The notes beneath the pieces were generated by a model. It was not told the origin of the DNA. It saw nothing but the letters and a program-made list of their open reading frames with translations, and did not search any database. Made by a program: the position numbers and the translations under genes. From Tetragonia tetragonoides (lineage: Eukaryota; Streptophyta; Magnoliopsida; Caryophyllales; Aizoaceae), in NCBI GenBank assembly GCA_038025085.1, contig CM076148.1:38771691-38835690 (forward strand): a stretch of 64,000 nt of DNA. The letters are read 5' to 3'. Shown one piece after another: positions 25,640 to 36,377 of this stretch (position 1 is its first letter; every line of letters starts with the position of its first letter).

Positions 25640-26000
25640 GAAACGGGGAAAATAGAGGAAGACACGTTGCAAGAAGTGTGGGTAGTTTGAAGGGTAAAAG
25701 GAGGCTTGGTTTGACCAAATTGGCTAGGAACATCAGGTTCAATAGACATTTCTATTGAGAATTTTGCTTAAATTCTTTGAAAAGACAACGATTAAGCCAC
25801 CAAATACACATGCGACGGAATCACTTGCAAATACAAAAGGAATGAGAGGGGAGCAGAGAATGTGGAGGTTGGAGGGTCCATACTTCTTGGAAGGCGTTCA
25901 CCGCCAGATGGAGAGGGTGGCAACAAGATGTAGGTGATGGTTGTAAAAAGGTAGTGATTGTGAACGTGGATTTTGGAGGTGGAAAAAATAAAACAAATAA
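25640..26000 (-). pseudogene. Degenerate membrane-protein fragment, copy 2
   Basis: Homologous to the copy at 24790-25110 and equally decayed. It contains the segment that translates to PPSPSGGERLP (about 25900), followed downstream on the minus strand by disrupted hydrophobic sequence. The pattern of a hydrophobic stretch, P-x-G-G, then more membrane segments faintly recalls the PGG domain, but I would not assign it. Confidence 0.4.
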
Positions 26001-26185
26001 TAATATTTTTTTTGGTGCGGATAAAACAAATAATAATATAATTAGGTATAAAATACCTTCCATGACTTTGACAATCTAGTAGCGTGTTCATTATGACTTT
26101 TGATTGGAGTTTTACATTAAAAACAGAAGAAGTTGTACACATGTTGTGTTTTATTATGGTAACCTAACACAACCTATTAACCTTT

Positions 26186-26520
26186 TTACGTAAAAGTCCA
26201 AACGAACACAGAAAAGGGTAAAGAGCAAGAGAATATCAAAATTTTCGATAAAAGCATCAACAAGATGAACAAAAGGAGTAGGTAAAACAATGACATAGCG
26301 CATCCTTCCAAATTGGTTAGGAACACCACCATGAAACACATATTTCCGTTGGCAAGATTTTGTGCCGTATTCGGAAACGCAACACTTACTGCAGCGAAAG
26401 CACATGTCATGATAATAGTTAGAAGAACAAGAAGAAGGGGAGGAATGGGAAAATGGGGGGCAGTGGTGTGGTTCATGAACTATGGAAGACCTTCACCGCT
26501 GGGAGGAGATCTACCTAAAT
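26186..26520 (-). pseudogene. Hydrophobic module type B, copy 1
   Basis: On the minus strand a GRSPPSGEGLP-like lead is followed by a strongly hydrophobic stretch (CAFAAVSVAF, then VVFLTNL and a Leu-rich run). It ends in FVWTFT and a stop at about 26186. Stop and frame differences separate the lead from the hydrophobic part. It is nearly duplicated at 27406-27730. Two or more membrane segments are predicted by eye. Confidence 0.45.
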
Positions 26521-26565
26521 TAACAAAATACTTAAAAAGATTGATAATTTTTAGATGGATAATCT

Positions 26566-27360
26566 TTACCCCAGAGCTAGTGATGAGTGAGATAACACCA
26601 CAAAATAGCTCGACAAATGGGTGTAGAAGTGGGAGATAAGTTTCGAGAAGGGGGGAGCTTGAACAACAGGGGAATAGCAGCTTCCACCACATTCGCAAGG
26701 AACATGAGCATGACACCCATATTTCCGTTCGCAAAATTTTTCGCCGTCTTCGAAAAGGCGAAGCTTACGGCTGCGAACGCACATGCCAAAACAATTGCAA
26801 GAAGAAAGGAAGGAGATGGAGGAATGGGGAAAATGGGTGGTGTTGGTGGGGTCCATCCACCATGGACTGCCTTTAAGGCCGTGAGGAGTGGAGGGCGGTG
26901 GCAAAAGGAAAGTGACGGTGGTGATGGAAAAAAAGAGACGGTGAAGGTTGGTTTGGTTGGAGGACGGAGGTGGAAGTATGATTTTTAGTGAGGAAGTAGT
27001 GGTGGTTTTGGTGGTGGTCGAAAGGTGGTTGCTGTGGTGGTGGTCGTAGAAGGCTGTTGGTGTTGGAAAAAAAATCATCACCTTTATGCATGCTATAAAT
27101 ATACATGCAACTAGCAAACCGCCAGATGGAGAGGGTGGCAATAAGATGTAGGTGATGGTGGTGAAAAGGTAGTGATTGTGAAGGTGAATTTTGGTGGTGG
27201 AAAAAATAAAACAAATAATAATATTTTTTTTGGTGCGGATAAAACAAATAATAATATAATTAGGTATAAAATACCTTCCATGACTTTGACAATTTAGTAG
27301 GGTGTTCATTATGACTATTGATTGGAGTTTTACATTAAAAACAGAACAAGTTGTACACAT
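26566..27360 (-). pseudogene. Chimeric 264-codon ORF across an inverted promoter fragment
   Basis: An ATG-started frame of 264 codons runs through three pieces. First is a segment ending in PSPSGG (27150-27121), homologous to copy 2. Next is a ~50-bp inverted copy of the promoter of the rightmost family member (27067-27120), read as hydrophobic residues. Last is the Ser/Thr/His/Pro-rich leader shared with 28082-28318, followed by out-of-frame family sequence. The frame is open only because the rearrangement joined the pieces. In the downstream part the conserved hydrophobic module lies in another frame (26577-26789). I read it as a rearranged pseudogene, though an expressed novel ORF is possible. 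Confidence 0.45.
27067..27120. repeat. Inverted copy of promoter fragment (arm 1)
   Basis: These bases are the reverse complement of 28357-28409, with essentially no mismatch by eye, and include the TATAAATA box. Arm 1 sits between two gene modules and points its TATA box along the plus strand, whereas arm 2 points along the minus strand toward the rightmost family copy. Confidence 0.85.
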
Positions 27361-27405
27361 GTTGTGTTTTATTATGTTAACCTAACAAAACCTATCATAA
27401 TTTTT

Positions 27406-27730
27406 TTACGTAAAAGTCCAAACGAACACAGAAAAGGGTAAAGAGCAAGAGAATATCAAAATTTTCAATAAAAGCATCAACAAGATGAACAAAAGGAGTA
27501 GGTAGAACAAGGACAGAGCGCATCCTACCAAATTGGCTAGGAACACCACCATGAAACACACATTTTCGTTGACAAGATTTTGTGCCGTATACGGAAACGC
27601 AACACTTACGGCGGCGAAAGCACATGTCATGACAATAGCTAGAAGAACGGGAAGAGGGAGGAATGGGAAAATGGGGGGCAGTGGTATGGTCCATGAACTA
27701 TGGAAGACCTTCGCCGCCGGGAGGAGATCT
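27406..27730 (-). pseudogene. Hydrophobic module type B, copy 2
   Basis: Near-duplicate of 26186-26520. The minus strand begins with PPGGEGLP (about 27722-27699), then a stop, then an open hydrophobic frame from 27630 to 27406 containing CAFAAVSVAF, VVFLANLVG and a Leu-rich run, ending in FVWTFT. Lead and hydrophobic parts are in separate frames, so as it stands the copy would not make a single product. Confidence 0.45.
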
Positions 27731-27749
27731 ACCTAAATCAACAAAATAC

Positions 27750-28356
27750 TTAAAAAGATTGATAATTATTAGATGGATTAATTTTTACCTCAGAGCTAGT
27801 GATGAGTGAGATAACACCACAAAATAGCTCGACAAATGAGTGTAGAAGTGGGAGATAAGTTTCGAGAAAGGGGAGCTTGAACAACAGGGGAATAGAAGCT
27901 TCCACCACATTAGCAAGGAACATGAGCATATTTCCATTCGCAAATTTTTTCGCCGTCTTCGAAAAGGCGAAGCTTATGGCGGCGAACGCACATGCCAAAA
28001 TAATTGCCAGAAGAAAAGAAGGAGATGGAGGAATGAGGAAAATGGGTGGTGTTGGTAGGGTCCACCCACCATGGACTGCCTTTAAGGCCGGGAGGAGTGG
28101 AGGGCGGTGGCAAGAGGAAAGTGACGGTGGTGATGGAAAAAAAGAGACGGTGAAGGTTGGTTTGGTTGGAGGACTGAGGTGGAAGTATGATTTTGAGTGA
28201 GGAGGTAGTGGTGGTTTTGGGTGGTGGTGGAAAGGTGGTTGCTGTGGTGGTGGTGGTGGAAGGCTGTTGGTGTTGGGAAAAACCTTTTGGAGAGGAGAGT
28301 AGCAATGGTGGAAGGCATTTTGATGAGTGTGTGTGGTGTCTACTGAAGTAGATCAT
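27750..28356 (-). pseudogene. Most complete family copy (unknown membrane protein)
   Basis: Behind a TATA box at 28375-28382 lies an ATG at 28318 (64 bp downstream), opening a 78-residue Ser/Thr/His/Pro-rich frame. A second frame (28356-27910) includes TVTFLLPPPS and PWWVDPTN. A third (27998-27750) gives the membrane module with CAFAAISFAF, FLANVVEASI and FVELFCGVI. Joining them would need frame changes or unseen introns, so I list it as a pseudogene, but a spliced gene cannot be excluded. I do not recognise the family. The hydrophobic segment followed by P-rich sequence only faintly resembles PGG-domain proteins. Confidence 0.4.
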
Positions 28357-28398
28357 GGTTTGCTAGTTGCATGTATATTTATAGCATGCATAAAGGTG

Positions 28399-28409
<11 letters not shown>
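28357..28409 (-). promoter_or_regulatory. TATA-containing promoter (inverted-repeat arm 2)
   Basis: On the minus strand this reads as a TATAAATA box followed by ACATGCAACTAGCAAACC, placed correctly for transcription of the 28.3-kb family copy. The same 50-odd bases recur inverted at 27067-27120. A run of 28 T (28403-28430) overlaps its upstream edge. Confidence 0.55.

Positions 28410-28430
<21 letters not shown>
28403..28430. repeat. Poly(T) run of 28
   Basis: Twenty-eight consecutive T at the upstream edge of the tandem membrane-gene array. It could be the poly(A) tail of a minus-strand retro-insert or a slippage expansion; no target duplication was found. Confidence 0.8.
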
Positions 28431-28433
<3 letters not shown>

Positions 28434-28604
28434 TATCAAGAGAAAGCTGTCTTTGCTGTGACTTTGTGTTGTATAAGAAAATATTTGACCACTTAGCAAA
28501 ATACTTTTGAAAGTGTCCGGTTTTATTTTTGGTATTGCTTTAAATAATGGATATCAGATTCGTCATCTTAGTTGAATCATCAGTTCATCACTGAGACCTT
28601 TTGG

Positions 28605-29035
28605 TATATATTGCTTGCTTATCTTGTTAATTAAGGGGGTAAAAAGAACTTTGGGAATGCAAAACATTAAAATAAATTATAGATGTCAAGTCAATCTTAG
28701 GAAAAATTAAGGTTTTCTTGCAAGATCAATGATTGCTCGAGGAGGTACATAAAGTAATGAGCAATTAAATTATAAGCTTACACTTGCGCTAGAAGGAGGG
28801 CTTAAACCTCCGACCTTATGATTAAGGTCACGCGTAGACCTGGCAAAACTGTTTCGGATTTGATGATATGAACTAAAATTACAATGACCCAATATTCAAT
28901 TTTGACCTGGATAGTAAATTCAAATGTCAACAGAAACTGAAAGTCAACCCTACTAAACTGATCCAATTTGAATGGCCCGAAGTGATCAACCAACCTGAAT
29001 GCAATCCAAGAAATAATGATCCGAACGCAAATCGA
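28605..29035 (+). repeat. Segmental duplication, copy A part 1
   Basis: Collinear by eye with 54282-54692. Shared landmarks are TTGCTTGCTTATCTTG, GCAAGATCAATGATTG, and a stretch rich in gacccgaa/aactgaaagtcaacc words. Divergence is substantial, so the duplication is not recent. No coding content was recognised. Confidence 0.65.
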
Positions 29036-29252
29036 TGATTTTGAAACGGACCTGAATAATGCTAAGCCTAAAAGCTTTTATCATTTTTTGCTCATTTGCG
29101 CCGTTAACATAGTATGATAATTAAGAATATTTAATTCTTTAAGGTCCACTTATTGAATGAACCAACTAAAAGATCAAAAACAACAAAATTGATCAGCTTT
29201 ATTGTTGTTCACTTTCTTTTTACGATTGCGCATTCGTACTGTTTGCGACTTA

Positions 29253-29437
29253 CCTTGTTCTCTTCAACGGAATGGTGCGGAACGGAACAGAATGGTGCAG
29301 AACAGTGAGGAACAGAATGGAACGGCGTGGCGCGGATAATTCAAATAAATGTGAGACAAAATGAAATATAGAATGCGGAACGGAACAACGCGGAACGGAA
29401 CAGATTGCAGCATGGAATCGATGAAAAGAATAGGGCC
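29253..29437. mobile_element. TTA-type MITE, 185 bp
   Basis: Imperfect terminal inverted repeats (CCTTGTTCTCTTCAACGGAA and, as reverse complement, GGCCCTATTCTTTTCATCGA) are flanked by TTA at 29250-29252 and 29438-29440. The interior is rich in GGAACGGAAC motifs. Related sequence lies at 24161-24317 and near 61250. Non-coding. Confidence 0.6.
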
Positions 29438-29845
29438 TTACAAACATCTATTTATTGTTTTCAAAAGGAGAACAATAAACAAATCATTATGCCTCATGGT
29501 TGTTGGTAAGACCGCAATAATGTAAACCCGACTTGAATCCATATCCGACCCGAATTTATTTGACCTGTAACTTAACCAAATTCGAAGCATCTTGAACGAA
29601 TCAAAATCAAACCCAACCCGGTGTTGTACCGAACCCATACAAGTTAAATAAAAAATAATCCAAACCAGTCCAATCCGAACTCAATCCGAATGACGCATGA
29701 ACTATTTCAACAAGTTGACCTTAATTTGTTCTTATACATGTAAAACCTTGTTTTAGAACCAACAGTTACCGCTGATCTTCACAATGTGTATCTTTATCCT
29801 ATATACAAGAAAATTTTGGCGAAAATTCTCATAAGTTTGGTTTTT

Positions 29846-31817
29846 TTTTGGAAAATGGTGAGCATATATTTCCATTATCCAAGGGTATACCAATGTGGTA
29901 TCCTGGAGAGAACACAAGTACAAAAAACCAGTGATGCATGCCTATCAAAGCAATAGAGCATGACTACATCAGTAAGATCCTATCTATGAAAAACAAACAA
30001 GAAAATACATCTCAAAATTATACAAAAGAATGCTGTAAAAGGCTATCTATGTCTCTATCATCATAAACTCTATGGAGACGTATACACACTGTATGCTGTA
30101 TGTGCAGGACAATCTGTTGTATAGTCCTCCTTTGGTGTCTGAACAAGATATTGTTTCTCTCCCTCCATATCTCATAGATAGTGGCGGCAAAGGCCACTTT
30201 TCTTGCTCGCTGCTGTATAGTCTTTCCTTTGTGAGAGCTAAGGAACTATTTCACCTCTCGGGCTAGGCTCCATGGTTGTCTGGTCAGACCAAGCCATAAA
30301 AGCATAGTCTGCCATACATCTCGTGATCTAGGGCATGAGAAAAACAGGTGAGCTTCACTTTCTGACGCCTGACAACACAGGTAGCACTTGTTAATAATCA
30401 CCATTCCTCTCTTACAGATATTATCTTGAGTGGCCAGAGCATTGTGCAGAGCCAGCCAAATTGTCACCTTGTGTCTGGGAACAATCAGGCCATCTTTGAT
30501 GACAGAGGCCCAGTGCACCTTTGCATTCCTGCTTCTAAGTATCTCATAGGCCTTACCAATCTTGAACTTGCCATGAGTCTGCCAAGAGTCCACCATTTGC
30601 TGAGCCAACCCAGAAGAGCCAAATTTATCAACCAATTCATCTCTAAGTTGCATGAGCTTCCTCCATACCCAAGAACTTGTTGACCTTGCTTCTACCTGCC
30701 AAACTGATTCATGTCTCAAATAGTAAGCCTGCACCCACTGTACCCAAAGGGAATGACCATGTCCAGAAGCAACCCACATCCATTTACACACTGCAGCCCT
30801 ATTCCAACTTAGAAGTTCCTTGATGTTCAATCCTTCCTCTCTACTTGGTTTGGTTATTCTCTGCCAGCTAATGAACATCATCCTCCTATGGTTCTCATGA
30901 GAGCCCCAGAAAAATTGCATACAGATTCTCTCAATTTCATGTATAACCTCTCTAGGTAGGATGAACACAGAACTCCAAAACACCTGAATGCTAAAGATAA
31001 CAGCATTTATAAGTTGTTTCTTGACAGCATAGCTTAGGAATCTAGTAGTCCAATGACTCACTTTCCTTCTTATGCTATCAATCAGAGGTCTACAGAGGCT
31101 CACTGTAAGTCGAGAAGAAGACAAAGGGACCCCAAGGTACCTAAAGGGGAGTTGGCCTTCAGAGAAACCAGTGGATAACAAAATCTCCTGCTTCAACTGG
31201 TTATGAGTCCCCCCAAAGTAAATACATGATTTAGCAGAATTAGCTTTAAGTCCAGACATCACAGCAAACTCATGGAAACATTCAAAAGCCTTGTGCACAA
31301 AAAATTTTATCCCCTCCAGTAAACACTAGCAAATCATCAGCAAATGCAATGTGAGTGATGTTCAGCCTAGAACATTTTGGGTGAGGTTTGAACAGTTATT
31401 TAGTAGAGAGTTTCCTGAACATCCTAGATAGCATCTCCATACAGATTACAAACAGGTAGGGAGAAATAGGATCTCCCTGCCTAAACCCTTGTTTACCAGG
31501 GAAATACCCCATGGGCCCTCCATTGATGCTTATTGAAAATTTGGGAGAAGTGACACAGACCATGATCCAATTAACAAAACCCTCAGGAATCCCAACAAGC
31601 TTCAAAGCATTCTTCATGAACTCCCAATTAAGTGAGTAATAAGCTTTCTTAATATCAACCTTAATCATAGCTTTAGGTGAAATGTTCTTCCTCCCATAGT
31701 GTTTGACCAGTTTATGGGCCAACAAAATATTATAAAAAATATTTCTTCCCTTAATATAAGTAGCTTGTTGCTTGCCAATAATCAACCCTATAATTCCTTG
31801 CAATCTATTAGCTAGGC
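29846..31817 (-). mobile_element. 5'-truncated L1-type LINE with TSD
   Basis: The element is flanked by the exact 15-bp duplication ATAAGTTTGGTTTTT (29831-29845 and 31818-31832), with an A tail at the minus-strand 3' end. It encodes the C-terminal half of an L1-type ORF2. At 31803-31396 is reverse transcriptase with VDIKKAYYSLNWEF and QGFRQGDPISPYLF. The FADD catalytic box is at about 31349-31338 in a shifted frame, and the thumb and zf-RVT region follows at 31298-30246. There is a stop at 31396 and at least one frameshift, so it is dead. It lies in a ~2.9-kb stretch absent from duplication copy B. Confidence 0.88.
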
Positions 31818-32132
31818 ATAAGTTTGGTTTTTACCCCCTTAAAACTTGAACTTTGTCATGTATCCCCTTAAAAAATAAAACGTTTGTCGTGGCTTTCCTT
31901 TCAATCTTTTTCAATCAATTTAAGAGTAAGCTACCAAATTACCCCCACATTGTCAATACGTAACTCATTTAACTCCAAACTACTTAGTAATAAATTTTAT
32001 TAATTGGGCCTATTAATCAAGTGACCACATATACGGTGATAAAAAAACGCAAAAAAGTAAGCACATACATAAGTCGATTGCAGAGATCAAGCCAAACAAG
32101 AGGGGATCACAATCTGTACCATCGATATATAT

Positions 32133-32330
32133 ATATATTTTTTTTTGTTCACGACCAAGGGTATCCACCGTCGACCACAGTGACTATCCCCCGCGCTGGC
32201 TTGTAGGCACCTCAAAGGTGGGACAGTTGGCCAAGGAATTTAAAGCTGCTCCATGCCCAAGGCGAGATTCGAACCCTCGACCTTGGTTAAGGATGAATGA
32301 GTCCCTACCACTCAATTACACCTTCTTAGT
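32133..32330 (-). mobile_element. tRNA-derived SINE with TSD and empty site
   Basis: Flanked by the 16-bp duplication TACCATCGATATATAT (32117-32132 and 32331-32346). On the minus strand it has a tRNA-like head with box B (GGTTCGAATCTCG in a GTCGAGGGTTCGAATC context) and ends in an A-run. The body (CCCCGCGCTGGC and CAACTGTCCCACC words) resembles the plant Au SINE type, from memory. The duplicated locus at 54861-54878 has a single uninterrupted target, confirming the boundaries. Confidence 0.85.
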
Positions 32331-32577
32331 TACCATCGATATATATTAAAATTAATATACTTTGATAGCGTAAAGTATAGCATCTAAACAATTTAAGATT
32401 ATCAACTCTACAACGAAAAGATAACATTCAAGACAATGATGATACAAGTAACATACATATATGTTACACAAATTAATCAGCAACAACATTTGACGTCACC
32501 CAAACAATCATCACCAGCATCATATTCCTCATCATCTAATTCTTTTTCAGTGGCATTCCTATATCCAAATATATATA

Positions 32578-32838
32578 TGGCATGTTTGATAGAGTTTACA
32601 CGATCAGTTCAGTTCAGGTGTTAATTTAGTGATTTTAAATTAAGTTAAATGATGTGCAGTTCAGTTCAGTGATGTTGAGTCCAAAAACGTACTTTTTTTC
32701 TCACATATCAAGTTGTGTTCAATTCTGTGTAGTTATGTCCAATTCAATTTAATAGTGTCCAGTTTATTGATGTTGAATTCAATTCAGTTTAGTTTGGTTT
32801 AGTTCTGGTAAGTTCAGCTCTAACAAACACACCCATAG
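32578..32838. mobile_element. ttcag-rich MITE shared by both duplicates
   Basis: Ends resemble the MITE at 61411-61641: left GGCATGTTTGATAGAGTTTA, right (reverse complement) TGGGTGTGTTTGTTAGAGCT. The interior carries the same cagttcagttcag and gtgttcaattc words. The homologous element is at 55115-55374, so this insertion predates the segmental duplication. Confidence 0.55.
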
Positions 32839-34085
32839 ATAGAAAAAAAATACGACTCAAATTCAAAAAAAAAAGTGCGTCTCCGACTCCGTATAAATCT
32901 GAATCCAATTAGTGAGGGGTTAGATTTAAATATGTAGACTATGACCCAAATATGATCCATTACCTTCCGTACTCCCCACCAATAAGATTAGTAGAAAATC
33001 AAATCGATTAGAATTAGTAGAAAAGAAGGCAACCTAATCACAATATCACAATTAAATTCTTTTCGTTTGACATTCACCTTAAGTTATTGAAATTGAATTA
33101 ATTCAACCTTTTTTTTTTGTTTAAGAAAAGTGAACAAGTTAGAATAGATTGAAATGAAAGTAGAAATTGTTCACTTGTTCATTTTTATGTGGTAGTACTC
33201 CATATAATGTTTGGATGTAGTTGACTAGTGCAAAAAGCCCCACTTTTCAGTTTCAACAGAGAGAAAGGAGAGAGAGGGAGAGAATTCTGAAAATCAGACA
33301 ATGTTTTCTTCTCCCAACCAATCAGAATCAAACGAAACTAAGGTTTCCCTTTCATCATTTTCTTCAAAAATTAGCTTCAAATGGTAATTGAAAAGAGAAG
33401 ATGTCTGAAACAAGATTTCTTTCATTCATTCAAAAAAGAAGAAGTTATTATAGAATATGGTTTCTAACAAATAATCCACATTTTTTTTATAATACATTTT
33501 CCCAAATAATAAAGAGGTCTAGAAGGAGAGTCATGCCATTGCTAAGAAGCACTCATAATGCAAGTAAGTGATAAAATGATGGAATTACAATTGGTTTTCT
33601 GAATTTAAGGTCTTAAGAGAAAAATTATTTATGGGAAGATACATTAATGTCACGAACGTGATTCCAATATGACAAACCTTTTTATTATTCACCATCTGAA
33701 ATCCTAGAGTCATGATATTGACAAAATGTTAGCCATAGCAACAATTACCTCTACTTTAATGTTCTCCATGGTTCCCAACTTTCATCATTTAGCGGAAACA
33801 AATTGTACGTATGTGTATACCTTTACCCATTACTAACATTAGAACTACTATGCTCTGCTTCTGGTTTGTTATTATCCATCAAATATAACAAAATAATAAA
33901 CAAATAACGTATTATGTTAAGGGATATAATGTTTGTCAACAAAAAAAGAGAATATATGTTTGTCAACAAAAAGGAGATAAGGAAAAAAAAAAAAACAGGA
34001 AAAAACTCATCAATTATAACAAATTCAAAAACAACAATGAAGATATATTTAACTTATAACCCATGCATCTTTCTTATATGATGAA

Positions 34086-34088
<3 letters not shown>

Positions 34089-34137
<49 letters not shown>
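34089..34137. repeat. (AT)n microsatellite
   Basis: About 24 AT units just beyond the right end of duplication copy A. Confidence 0.95.
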
Positions 34138-34139
<2 letters not shown>

Positions 34140-34639
34140 TATCATTTATTAGCATAATTGTCTTGAGAAAAAAGAGAAAAAAAAAATGATCAAGAAGCAA
34201 GGCATGCATGTGAAACGGATTCATTTGTGCAGGTACACATGGAAGATTGACATTGTTTTGTGCTTTTTATCAAACTTAGAGACTATAGAGAGGTTTGGAG
34301 ATTTACACAATATGTGTCACTATCATTGTTATGGAAAAGAAGTTTTGCTAATTTTTTGAGAAAATATACAATTTGACATACAATTTGGTGAAATAATCTC
34401 TAGTCTGTTTTCCTCTTAGACATTAGTATATTAACTTTGACCAATTCACTTTAAATGGTTTTAGGAAGTCAAAAGTATTTCTATGGTATAAATTATAATA
34501 GAATGAGGAAATATACAAAGCAACAATTAATTACAAATTAAGGTCAAAAAAATTATAGGTTGGGAAAATGATTCTCAAGGCTTGTTGCAAAAAAAAAAAA
34601 AAAAAAACAAAAAAACAAGGATTCTCAAGGCAAAAAATT

Positions 34640-34765
34640 TAGTGGTGTCCTTTTCAGTTCAATGATGTTAGATAAGTTCAACCTTAAAGAACACACATTT
34701 AGTTCAGTTCAAACTTCAGTGTAGTTCAATCTGATCCAACTCATTAAAAAAGAACACACCCTACA
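34640..34765. mobile_element. ttcag-type MITE relic
   Basis: A short stretch of cagttcaatg/gttcagttc words ending in AAGAACACACCCTA, the terminal motif of the TTA MITEs in this window. The left terminus is missing or decayed. Confidence 0.4.
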
Positions 34766-34906
34766 CTAAAAAAACTGAAAAATTGTTGCGGAATGCACCT
34801 ACGGATTTAGTTTCCTTAACGGTTAAACTATAGCCTATAGTAGTCGGAGACTTTTAAAATACAATATTGTCATTATCGGTTCACAAAAAATACCATTGAG
34901 TCCCAC

Positions 34907-35096
34907 TTAATCATAACATCACAGTTAAATTCTTTTCATTTGAGATTCACTTAAGTTATTGCAATTGAATTAATTCAATTTGGACTCCACTTAAGTTAGA
35001 ATAGATTAAAATGAAATTAGACACACTTCTTCATTTTATGTGGTGGTACTCCGTTTGCAAAGAGCCCCCACTTTTCAGTTTCAACAGAGAGAAAGG
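34907..35096 (+). repeat. Third partial copy of the duplicated block
   Basis: Matches 33036-33275 of copy A and the corresponding parts of copy B, from TCACAGTTAAATTCTTTTC to TTTCAGTTTCAACAGAGAGA. It also lacks the Helitron found in copy B: the sequence is uninterrupted at the equivalent site, 34964/34965. Beyond 35096 the homology stops. An open frame continuing to 35261 has no recognisable domain. Confidence 0.7.
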
Positions 35097-35339
35097 GCAG
35101 AGATCTTATTGCAGCAGTTAGGTCAAATCTTTCCAATTTTATTGCCCAATCCCCATTACCTTCCAATGCTTCCTGATTTCATAGCTGCTCCATCATATAT
35201 GTTTATGGGAGCGTCTGTTGTCCATTTCTGGACTGTCCAGAATATAAAAGTACGTGCGTGACCTTTACTTGCTCGGGAAATAACCGGTCATGGTAACCGG
35301 GAGAGATTTGGAGATTATTTTCTATTTTTTTTTTTTGAA

Positions 35340-35885
35340 ATGTAATGTAACTGGTGCACAATTTTACATGATGATGCACCATAATATGGGAAGACCAACA
35401 ATTGTAAATGATGGTCTGCTATAAAAAAAAAATTATTTTTCAAAAACAATGGTATTTTATATAAGAAATGGAGTATTTTCTTGTAAGAAATGGAGTAAGG
35501 AGGTTGAGATATGGAGTAATTTATTGAGCATGGTGCACAATATAAGATGATTCACAAATGTGGTGCACAATTTGATATCATTGGTAGATTATATTAGGTA
35601 AGGTGGACAACTGTAAATGATAGTACACCATACTATTATTTATTTTTAGAAAAAATAATGTCCACTGGAGTGTTTACTTTAAGAAATGGAGTATAATGTA
35701 AAAGATATAGAGTAAGACCTTTATGATATGGAGTAATTAATTGAAAAACATGCACAAAAGAAGATGATGCACAAATGTATATTTTGGTAGACAAATTGAT
35801 ACGATGGTGCACATTATAAGGTAAAGTAGACAATTGAAAATAATTTAAATGGCACACCATAAGATTATTTATTTATTTTTTTTAA
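35340..35885. repeat. Degenerate direct repeat, ~280-bp unit
   Basis: Two to three diverged copies of a unit with landmarks GGTGCACAAT, AAGAAATGGAGTA, ATGATGCACAAATG and ACACCATA.. (for example about 35340-35640 and 35640-35885). Non-coding and AT-rich. Confidence 0.55.
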
Positions 35886-36361
35886 AAAAATATTGACCAC
35901 TATTAAAAGAACAAGTCAATCCACATAATTGCAACAAGCATGAAAACTCAAAAATTGACGTTTTTTATTAGCCAAGAAAACTCGAAAGTACACTATTGCC
36001 AAAGTCATTGATTTTTTAACTCTACTAAAATTTAAATGTCATATACATCAATACATGTGCTAATACAAAACAAGCATATGATCAAACTTAACTCCACTAT
36101 AAATACATTATCAATTCAATACATAAATGTCATTTTCGCTACACCATAACCTAAAGTTGTTGATATTTTCCTAAATTAACATGGTTACTATTGCCATGCA
36201 TTATTTATTAGGTTGTGGTTGTGATTTTGTAAAATTATTAAAGTCACTATATAAATGCTATATCGTTGTTTCAACCAAAAAAAAATTCTTATATCATTTG
36301 GCACACGTAATGTTGATTGGTATAATTAGTGATTAACTAAATTTTAAGGTACCAACTACCA
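35886..36361. other. AT-rich intergenic, nothing recognised
   Basis: No exon, RNA gene or bounded repeat could be supported here. Confidence 0.5.
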
Positions 36362-36377
36362 AATCTCATTATTTCTT

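Larger units (their letters stand above)
24560..28409 (-). repeat. Tandem segmental array of a membrane-gene family
   Basis: Large direct repeats. A segment from 24560 recurs from about 25433. The landmark AATACCTTCCATGA occurs near 25188, 26054 and 27271. The landmark GTAAAAGTCCAAACG occurs at 26190 and 27411. The copy pairs at 26.2-27.4 kb and 27.4-28.4 kb are the most similar, with a period of about 1.2 kb. The array alternates two related hydrophobic coding modules, described separately. It looks like repeated unequal exchange within a small gene cluster, followed by decay. Confidence 0.7.
31960..34020 (+). repeat. Segmental duplication, copy A part 2
   Basis: Collinear with 54705-64000 once the insertions in each copy are removed. 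Landmarks are AGGGGATCACAATCTGTACC, CCAAACAATCATCACCAGCA, CGTCTCCGACTCCGTATAAA, TTTCAGTTTCAACAGAGAGA, and GGGATATAATGTTTGTCAAC at the far end. It contains a SINE that copy B lacks, and lacks two Helitrons and a MULE-like element that copy B has. No gene was recognised. Confidence 0.85.

Noticed and set aside
32245..32330. Possible tRNA gene (box B motif)
   Set aside because: No cloverleaf acceptor stem; the segment is bounded by TSDs and ends in an A tail, so it is a SINE.
35040..35261. Open frame at the end of the third partial block copy
   Set aside because: Only its first part is homologous to the duplicated block, where it is not conserved as coding; no domain or splice context recognised.
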